Shown: piece by piece, positions 58,950-64,000 of the stretch
Layout: each line of letters opens with the position of its first letter
Numbering within the stretch: the stretch's first letter is position 1
Position numbers and translations under genes: made by a program
NCBI RefSeq assembly: GCF_000428825.1
Contig: NZ_AUAR01000001.1
Span: 1 to 64,000, forward strand
Reading direction: 5' to 3'
Source of the DNA: Desulfomicrobium escambiense DSM 10707
GTDB taxonomy: Bacteria > Desulfobacterota > Desulfovibrionia > Desulfovibrionales > Desulfomicrobiaceae
Length of the DNA stretch: 64,000 nt
Notes under the pieces: generated by a model
The model's input: the letters and a program-made list of their open reading frames with translations, nothing else
Told to the model about the DNA's origin: nothing
Database searches by the model: none

Positions 58950-59825
58950 ATGAACGCACCCGAGTTGTCGCTTTCCCTTCTTGCCTGCAAGAATGCCTCC
59001 CGCCACGGACCGGAAACGGGCGAGAGGGAATCGGACGCCGGGCGACCCGCTGGAGGCGTGCCTTTTCTCGTCCTGTGCGCGCTTCTGTCCATTGCCCTGC
59101 ATGCGGTCCTTCTCCTGGGGCTGGACCTCCGAACGGTCGGACACGTTGAAGACAGGACCTTGCTGCTCGACATCGTGGCCCCGGCGGTCAAACCGGCGCA
59201 GGTTCCTCCCGAGCCGGCGGCGTCAGCCAAAGAGCGGATCGAGGATGCGCCGAAGCCGCTCCCGAAGACGCCCGTTCACCGGCCCAGGCCGGCCCGCCAG
59301 CCTGAGGCGGCGGCAAAGGGCGCCACGCCCAGGGCCCCGGCCGCAATCTCCGGCCCTGAGCCGGTAGCGCAAACCCCTCCGCCCGAGCCCCGGCTCCCCG
59401 AATCCGCCGCGCAGAACGCGGTGCCCATCGGACAGGTGGCGCAGCGGCCCGGTACGACGGTCCTGGCCAACGAGTCGGGGCAGGACGCCCTCAAGCACGG
59501 CGCCGAGGCCAGGTTCATGCATGGCGTGGCCACGGAGGAGTTCGTCGAGGAAAACTATGTCGGCGAGTACACCCTGCACGATTCCAGCCGTGTCTGGATC
59601 GAGGACGACCGGGCCCGCAGCGGCCATCTCATCCTGCACGCCGAAAGGATGGGATTGCACCGGAAGCTCTACCGTTTCAACCGCTTCATCTATGTCTACG
59701 GCGACACGTCCGACTCCCCGTCGCCCATTCTCGGCTCTGTGACCTTCTTCTCCGACGGTTACCACATTCACCAGTTCCTGTGGGAACACAATTCCACGAC
59801 CGCCTATTTTCCCCGCAGAAAATAA
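58950..59825 (+). CDS. TonB-like protein with novel C-terminal domain
   Basis: This 291-aa protein has a cytoplasmic N-terminus, one membrane helix at about 36-57 (FLVLCALLSIALHAVLLLGL), a Pro/Ala-rich periplasmic linker of roughly 90 residues and a folded C-terminal part of about 110 residues (EEFVEENYVGEYTLHDSSRV to the end). The first two parts are like TonB; the C-terminal domain does not match the TonB fold I know. There is no ExbB or ExbD in the window. The ribosome-binding site is weak. Confidence 0.7.
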   Translation: MNAPELSLSLLACKNASRHGPETGERESDAGRPAGGVPFLVLCALLSIALHAVLLLGLDLRTVGHVEDRTLLLDIVAPAVKPAQVPPEPAASAKERIEDAPKPLPKTPVHRPRPARQPEAAAKGATPRAPAAISGPEPVAQTPPPEPRLPESAAQNAVPIGQVAQRPGTTVLANESGQDALKHGAEARFMHGVATEEFVEENYVGEYTLHDSSRVWIEDDRARSGHLILHAERMGLHRKLYRFNRFIYVYGDTSDSPSPILGSVTFFSDGYHIHQFLWEHNSTTAYFPRRK

Positions 59826-60215
59826 CGCCCCCCTTCGATACCCCCAGGTTTTGGCGCAGACGGCTTTCGTGTGTTCAACCCTGCACGTGCGCCGGTGGCG
59901 CCACGACGCGAAAGGTCAACGAAGTTCGCCGGCTCGGTGGACCATGGGGTGCGCGTGCCGCAATTCATGGTTGATTGACCAGTGTAATCGGGAATTCGTA
60001 ATACTCTAGTCAAAAAAGGTGTCACCTGTCGCGTCCCAATTTTGAAGGGCCCCTCGCATTTCGCGCGATGTCCTACACCGCCGTATGCAGATTGCAACAA
60101 TCGTGAATTTCGATCCAAAGCGCGTTGACACATTGAATATTTAGAGGATATCGAAGCGCTCGTGAAAAAAAGGCCGAAGTCTCTGCACGCTATTACCTTT
60201 TTGAAGGAGGAGGGT
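59826..60215. other. Intergenic region upstream of the hydrogenase
   Basis: 390 bases without a convincing gene. A TTGACA hexamer at 60125-60130 is followed after 16 bases by GATATC (60147-60152), a possible but weak hydrogenase promoter ending about 65 bases before the start codon. No CRP/FNR-type palindrome or sigma54 motif was seen. Confidence 0.4.
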
Positions 60216-61163
60216 ATGAGTTTAAGCAGACGTGAGTTCGTCAAACTGTGCTCCGCAGGTGTCGCCGGACTGGGCATTTCCCAGATCTATCATCCGGGCA
60301 TCCTGCATGCCATGACCGAAGGGGCGAAAAAAGCCCCGGTCATCTGGGTACAGGGTCAGGGCTGCACCGGGTGTTCCGTGTCCCTGCTCAACGCCGTTCA
60401 TCCCCGGATCAAGGAGATCCTGCTGGATGTCATCAGCCTTGAGTTCCATCCCACCGTCATGGCCAGCGAAGGCGAGATGGCGCTTGAGCACATGTACGCC
60501 ATCGCCGAAAAGTTCAAGGGCAACTTCTTCCTGCTGGTCGAAGGTGCCATCCCCACCGCCAAGGAAGGCCGTTACTGCATCGTCGGTGAAACCCTTGACG
60601 CCAAGGGCCATCACCACGAAGTGACCATGGCCGAGCTGATCAGGGACCTTGCGCCCAAGTCCCTGGCCACCGTGGCCGTCGGCACCTGTTCCGCCTACGG
60701 CGGCATCCCGGCCGCGGCCGGCAACGTCACCGGCGCCACAAGCGTGCGTGACTTCTTCGCCGCCGAAAAGATCGACAAGCTGTTGGTCAACGTGCCCGGA
60801 TGCCCGCCCCATCCGGACTGGATGGTCGGCACCCTTGTCGCCGCCTGGAGCCATGTCCTCAACCCCAACGAGCACCCGTTGCCCGAGCTTGATGATGAAG
60901 GCCGCCCGATGCTCTTCTTCGGCGAGAACATCCACGAAAACTGTCCGTACCTCGAAAAGTACGACGCGTCGGATTTCGCCCCCACCTTCACCAAGCCCGG
61001 CTGCAAGGCCGAGCTCGGCTGCAAGGGCCCGTCCACCTATGCCGACTGTTACAAGCGCCGCTGGAACAACGGCATCAACTGGTGTGTCGAGAACGCCGTG
61101 TGCATCGGCTGTGTGGAACCGGATTTCCCGGACGGGAAGTCTCCTTTCTATGTAGCGGAATAA
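60216..61163 (+). CDS. hysB: Periplasmic [NiFeSe] hydrogenase small subunit
   Basis: This 315-aa electron-transfer subunit carries three Fe-S clusters. It begins with a Tat signal peptide (SRREFVK motif in MSLSRREFVKLCSAGVAGLG), so the folded heterodimer is exported to the periplasm. The proximal cluster region GQGCTGCSVSLLNAVHP and the later NVPGCPPHPDW, FGENIHENCPYLEKY and NWCVENAVCIGCVEPDFPDG are typical. AAGGAGG upstream sets the ATG at 60216; the frame is open 18 codons further. The sequence closely matches the Desulfomicrobium baculatum subunit as I recall it. hysA follows after 15 bases. Confidence 0.96.
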   Translation: MSLSRREFVKLCSAGVAGLGISQIYHPGILHAMTEGAKKAPVIWVQGQGCTGCSVSLLNAVHPRIKEILLDVISLEFHPTVMASEGEMALEHMYAIAEKFKGNFFLLVEGAIPTAKEGRYCIVGETLDAKGHHHEVTMAELIRDLAPKSLATVAVGTCSAYGGIPAAAGNVTGATSVRDFFAAEKIDKLLVNVPGCPPHPDWMVGTLVAAWSHVLNPNEHPLPELDDEGRPMLFFGENIHENCPYLEKYDASDFAPTFTKPGCKAELGCKGPSTYADCYKRRWNNGINWCVENAVCIGCVEPDFPDGKSPFYVAE

Positions 61164-61178
61164 TCAAGGAGGACGCAC

Positions 61179-62723
61179 GTGTCACAAGCAGCTAATCCCG
61201 CCACTGACGGGAAAATCAAGATTGCCATCGACCCGTTGACCAGGGTCGAAGGGCACCTCAAGATCGAGGTCGAAGTCAAGGAAGGCAAGGTCGTCGACGC
61301 CAAGTGCTCCGGCGGCATGTTCCGCGGGTTCGAGCAGATTCTCAAAGGTCGCGATCCCCGGGATTCCTCCCAGATCGTACAGCGCATCTGCGGCGTCTGC
61401 CCCACGGCCCACTGCACCGCTTCGGTCATGGCCCAGGACGAGGCCTTCGGCGTGAAGGTCCCGACCAACGGACGCATCACCCGCAACCTGATCTTCGGCG
61501 CCAACTACCTGCAGTCCCATATCCTGCACTTCTATCATCTGGCCGCCCTGGACTACGTCAAGGGACCCGATGTCTCCCCCTTCGTGCCCAGATACGCCAA
61601 CGCGGACCTGCTCACGGATCGCATCACGGACGGTGCCAAGGCCGAGGCCACGAACACCTACGGCCTGAACCAGTACCTGAAGGCCCTTGAAGTCCGCCGC
61701 ATCTGCCACGAGATGGTGGCCATGTTCGGCGGCCGCATGCCGCACGTCCAGGGCATGGTCGGCGGCGGCGCGACCCAGATTCCCACCGCCGAGAAGCTGG
61801 CCGAATACGCCGCCCGCTTCAAGGAAGTGCAGAAGTTCGTGGTCGACGAGTACCTGCCCCTCATCTACACTCTGGGTTCCGTGTACACCGACCTGTTCGC
61901 GACCGGCGTCGGCTACAAGAACGTCATCGCCTTCGGCGTCTTCCCCCAGGACGACGAGCAGAAGACCTTCCTGCTCAAGCCCGGCGTCTTCCTCGACGGC
62001 AAGGACGAAGCCTTCGATCCCAAGCTGATCAAGGAATACGTAGGCCATTCCTTCTTCGACTATTCCGCTCCCGGCGGCCTGCATTACAGCGTCGGCGAGA
62101 CCGTCCCCAACCCGGACAAGAAGGGCGCCTATAGTTTCGTCAAGGCTCCGCGCTACAAGGACAAACCCTGCGAAGTGGGCCCCTTGGCCCGCATGTGGGT
62201 GGAAAACCCCGAACTCAGCCCCGTGGGCCAGAAGCTCCTCAAGGACCTGTATGGCATCGAGGCCAAGAACTTCCGCGACCTGGGCGACAAGGCCTTCTCC
62301 ATCATGGGCCGCCACGTGGCCCGCGCCGAGGAGACCTGGATGGTGGCCACGGCCGTTGAGAAATGGCTCAAGGATGTCACGGCCGGCGGAGAAACCTACG
62401 CCAAGCCCGAGCTCCCGGACGTCGGCGAAGGCACCGGCTTCACCGAGGCCCCCCGCGGCTCCCTGCTGCACTACCTGAAGATCAAGGACAAGAAGATCGA
62501 AAGCTACCAGATCGTGTCCGCCACCCTCTGGAACGCCAACCCCCGCGACGACATGGGCCAGCGCGGTCCCATCGAGGAGGCTCTGATCGGCGTGCCGGTT
62601 CCGGACATCAAGAATCCCGTCAACGTCGGGCGCCTCGTTCGCGCCTTTGACCCGTGACTGGGCTGTGCCGTGCACGTGCTGCACGCTGAAACCGGTGAAG
62701 AACACGTCATCAACGTTGACTGA
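61179..62723 (+). CDS. hysA: Periplasmic [NiFeSe] hydrogenase large subunit (selenoprotein)
   Basis: This is the catalytic subunit for H2 oxidation or production. Ni ligands near the N-terminus are C71 and C74 in RICGVCPTAHC. The frame meets TGA at 62655-62657 directly after AFDP and stays open for 21 more codons (LGCAVHVLHAETGEEHVINV, D) to TGA at 62721. The first TGA stands exactly where Ni-Fe enzymes have Cys in DPCxxC, so it is read as selenocysteine 493, with C496 as partner. A SECIS-like hairpin follows. The full 514 aa matches the known [NiFeSe] length. The last residues after the conserved His are removed by the maturation protease encoded next. Confidence 0.97.
62655..62685 (+). promoter_or_regulatory. 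Selenocysteine UGA and SECIS-like hairpin in hysA
   Basis: Eleven bases after the UGA (62655-62657), CGUGCA (62669-62674) pairs perfectly with UGCACG (62680-62685) around the loop CGUGC. The loop contains the G-U expected for SelB binding. Position and size suit a bacterial SECIS element, which must lie directly after the UGA within the coding region. Confidence 0.8.
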
Positions 62724-62743
62724 TTCGTATCCGATGGATCATG

Positions 62744-62768
62744 AAGGGCCGGGCGACCGGCCCTTTTT
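62744..62768 (+). terminator. Intrinsic terminator of hysBA
   Basis: AAGGGCCGG (62744-62752) pairs with CCGGCCCTT (62757-62765) around GCGA, followed by a run of T. It lies between hysA and the maturation protease gene. Confidence 0.88.
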
Positions 62769-62831
62769 TTTGAACGACGCCACAACGCAACGCGCCGCAA
62801 CCAGGCGGCGCAGGATTTCGGAGAGCATGGC

Positions 62832-63299
62832 ATGAAAAGACTTTTGGTGCTTGGGGTGGGGAATCTGCTGCTGACCGACGATGGGGCGGGGGTGCACGCG
62901 GTGCAGGACCTGTCCCGGGAGGAGTGGAACCCCGATGAGGTCGATTTTCTGGATGGCGCGACCTTCACCCAGGACATTTTCTACGTTTTTCAGGAATACG
63001 AGCGGGTGCTGGTCCTCGATTGCGTCAAGGGCGGCCGCGAGCCCGGCACCATCTACCGCTTCACCGAGGAAAATCTGCGGGAGAACGGGGAGCAGCGCCT
63101 CTCGCTGCACGACATCGACCTTCTCGATTCCCTCAGGATGGCGGAGCTGCTCGGCCACAAGCCGCAGACGCTCGTCGTCATCGGCATCGAACCCCTGACC
63201 ATCAGCGACTGGTCCATGGAACTGTCCGAACCCGTCAAGGCGAACTACCCGAAGTACCTGGAGGCCGCCCGGCGGGAAATCCGCGCCCTGTTGGCCTGA
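62832..63299 (+). CDS. hysD: Hydrogenase maturation protease (HysD/HybD type)
   Basis: This 155-aa endopeptidase of the HybD/HycI family removes the C-terminal tail of the large subunit after nickel insertion. It shows the family start VLGVGNLLLTDDGAGVHAVQ with the metal-binding Asp, VLDCVKGGREPGTIYRF with the second Asp, and LSLHDIDLLDSL with the His. GGAGAG lies upstream of the ATG. It sits 108 bases after hysA but behind a terminator, so it depends on read-through or its own promoter. Confidence 0.93.
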   Translation: MKRLLVLGVGNLLLTDDGAGVHAVQDLSREEWNPDEVDFLDGATFTQDIFYVFQEYERVLVLDCVKGGREPGTIYRFTEENLRENGEQRLSLHDIDLLDSLRMAELLGHKPQTLVVIGIEPLTISDWSMELSEPVKANYPKYLEAARREIRALLA

Positions 63300-63309
63300 C
63301 ATCAATATA

Positions 63310-63343
63310 AAAGGCTCCGCCGGCAGCAACCGACGGAGCCTTT
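63310..63343. terminator. Terminator between hysD and the DUF2059 gene
   Basis: AAAGGCTCCG (63310-63319) pairs with CGGAGCCTTT (63334-63343) across a 14-nt loop. The flanking A and T runs allow use in both directions by the two convergent genes. Confidence 0.78.
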
Positions 63344-63364
63344 CATTCACTTCGCGCGCAAAAC

Positions 63365-63928
63365 CTATTCTTTCTTGCCTTCCTTCGATCCGGCCGGCGC
63401 GGCCTTGGCGGCCGGAGCCTCCTGGCCGGGAGCCTTGGCGCCCGCGGGCTCGAATTCCTTGCGCATTTCCTCGGTCAGGGTTTCGAGCTTGGGCACCACG
63501 CCCTGCATGTAGGTGCGGGCCACGGTCATGCTCTGCTGCATGAGCTCGGGCATCTTGGACGTGACCTTCTTGCCGAGGTCGGACTTGTAGAAATCCACCA
63601 GGCCCTTGGTCTCCTCTTCGGTGAAGACGGACGTGTACAGGTCCAGATACTGCGGCTTGACCTTGTCCCAGGCCATGTCCTCCTTGAGGATGGCGTCGAA
63701 GCGCTTGGAATACTTGTCGAGCTTGGGCTTGTCGGCTTCCTGGACGTTCATCTGGGCCGTGATCTGCTGGAAGATCATGGTCACCTGGGCCTTCATCTTT
63801 TCCATGACCATGTCGCCTTCGGTGATCTTGATCAGTTCCTCGGCCAGGGCCCGGTGCTCCTTTTCCCCGGCGACGGCCGTGGAGCAGGCAAGCATGAAAC
63901 ACAAAACAAAGGCAAATTTTCTCAACAT
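63365..63928 (-). CDS. DUF2059-domain periplasmic protein
   Basis: This 187-aa protein has a signal peptide (MLRKFAFVLCFMLACSTAVA) and a DUF2059 helical domain (EEETKGLVDFYKSDLGKKVT, then SKMPELMQQSM) whose function is unknown. The last 35 residues are Ala/Pro/Lys-rich and low in complexity. The Cys at position 15 lies inside the signal but is not in a clear lipobox. The remaining bases to the window end hold its promoter region; nothing else is seen there. Confidence 0.85.
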   Translation of the reverse strand: MLRKFAFVLCFMLACSTAVAGEKEHRALAEELIKITEGDMVMEKMKAQVTMIFQQITAQMNVQEADKPKLDKYSKRFDAILKEDMAWDKVKPQYLDLYTSVFTEEETKGLVDFYKSDLGKKVTSKMPELMQQSMTVARTYMQGVVPKLETLTEEMRKEFEPAGAKAPGQEAPAAKAAPAGSKEGKKE

Positions 63929-64000
63929 GTTGTCTCCTTAAGGGAAGGGCAGGGACCGGTCGTTTGGGCTGGGCGGATGCGCGCCGCTCGCGTGCCGGAG

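Noticed and set aside
61179-62657. hysA ending at the first TGA
   Set aside because: This would remove the C-terminal metal-binding motif. The downstream frame, SECIS-like hairpin and family length show read-through as selenocysteine.
1-64000. CRISPR arrays, prophage or rRNA operons
   Set aside because: No regularly spaced direct repeats, no phage structural gene cluster and no rRNA sequence were seen.

Overview
The window is GC-rich chromosomal DNA from a strictly anaerobic, sulfate-reducing-type deltaproteobacterium (Desulfovibrionales), most likely a Desulfomicrobium. The strongest evidence is a complete periplasmic [NiFeSe] hydrogenase locus at the right end. Its two subunits closely match the Desulfomicrobium baculatum enzyme as I remember it, including a selenocysteine UGA near the end of the large subunit. 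A class I hybrid cluster protein and paired TTGAC-N6-GTCAA-type operators fit the same group. Nothing in the window looks like a plasmid or prophage. The only mobile DNA is the N-terminal end of an IS256-family transposase cut by the left edge.

Layout. 1-500: IS256 fragment, a REP-like repeat pair and a strong terminator. 503-4705 (-): osmoregulated periplasmic glucan operon opgG - small membrane protein - opgH. 4946-8192 (-): NifA-type sigma54 activator and a YihY/BrkB membrane protein with an extra C-terminal domain. 8318-11803: hcp (-) divergent from a flavin oxidoreductase plus polyferredoxin pair (+), with a duplicated operator block between them. 11930-15660 (-): rsgA, a methyltransferase, a small HTH protein and an SPFH/NfeD pair. 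16066-17437 (+): papain-like peptidase and a small membrane protein. 17658-23218 (+): IclR regulator and a complete branched-chain amino acid ABC transporter (livKHMGF). 23395-27309 (-): glycerate kinase, D-2-hydroxyacid dehydrogenase, DEAD-box helicase. 27619-30838 (+): pseudo-receiver/TPR protein, tRNA-Lys, second DEAD-box helicase. 30925-35940 (-): motAB, TPR lipoprotein, multi-PAS regulator with a CI-type HTH, facing a FadL-type porin (36089, +). 37446 (-): HDOD protein.

38559-45990 (+) is a compact signalling operon: PhnD-like lipoprotein, membrane histidine kinase with an 8-Cys insert, single-domain response regulator, PEP-synthase-like phosphotransferase, dual-specificity phosphatase fused to a YkgJ-type Cys cluster, and a CheX-like phosphatase. 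I do not recognise this combination as a described system, and it is the best candidate for something new. It is followed by icd (46081) and the type IV pilus assembly operon pilMNOPQ (47779-52632), in which pilP is frameshifted at a run of eight C.

52812-63928: FCD-family GntR regulator, RHH-PilZ fusion, tRNA-Met, PilZ protein, an LldR/FadR-like regulator with an FMN-dependent alpha-hydroxyacid oxidoreductase and a PdhR/LldR-like operator, several hypothetical proteins, an ABC-type substrate-binding protein, a TonB-like protein, the [NiFeSe] hydrogenase genes with their maturation protease, and a DUF2059 protein. Many genes end in clear intrinsic terminators, several of them shared between convergent genes.

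All assignments come from reading the sequence and from recall of protein families. No database search was run.
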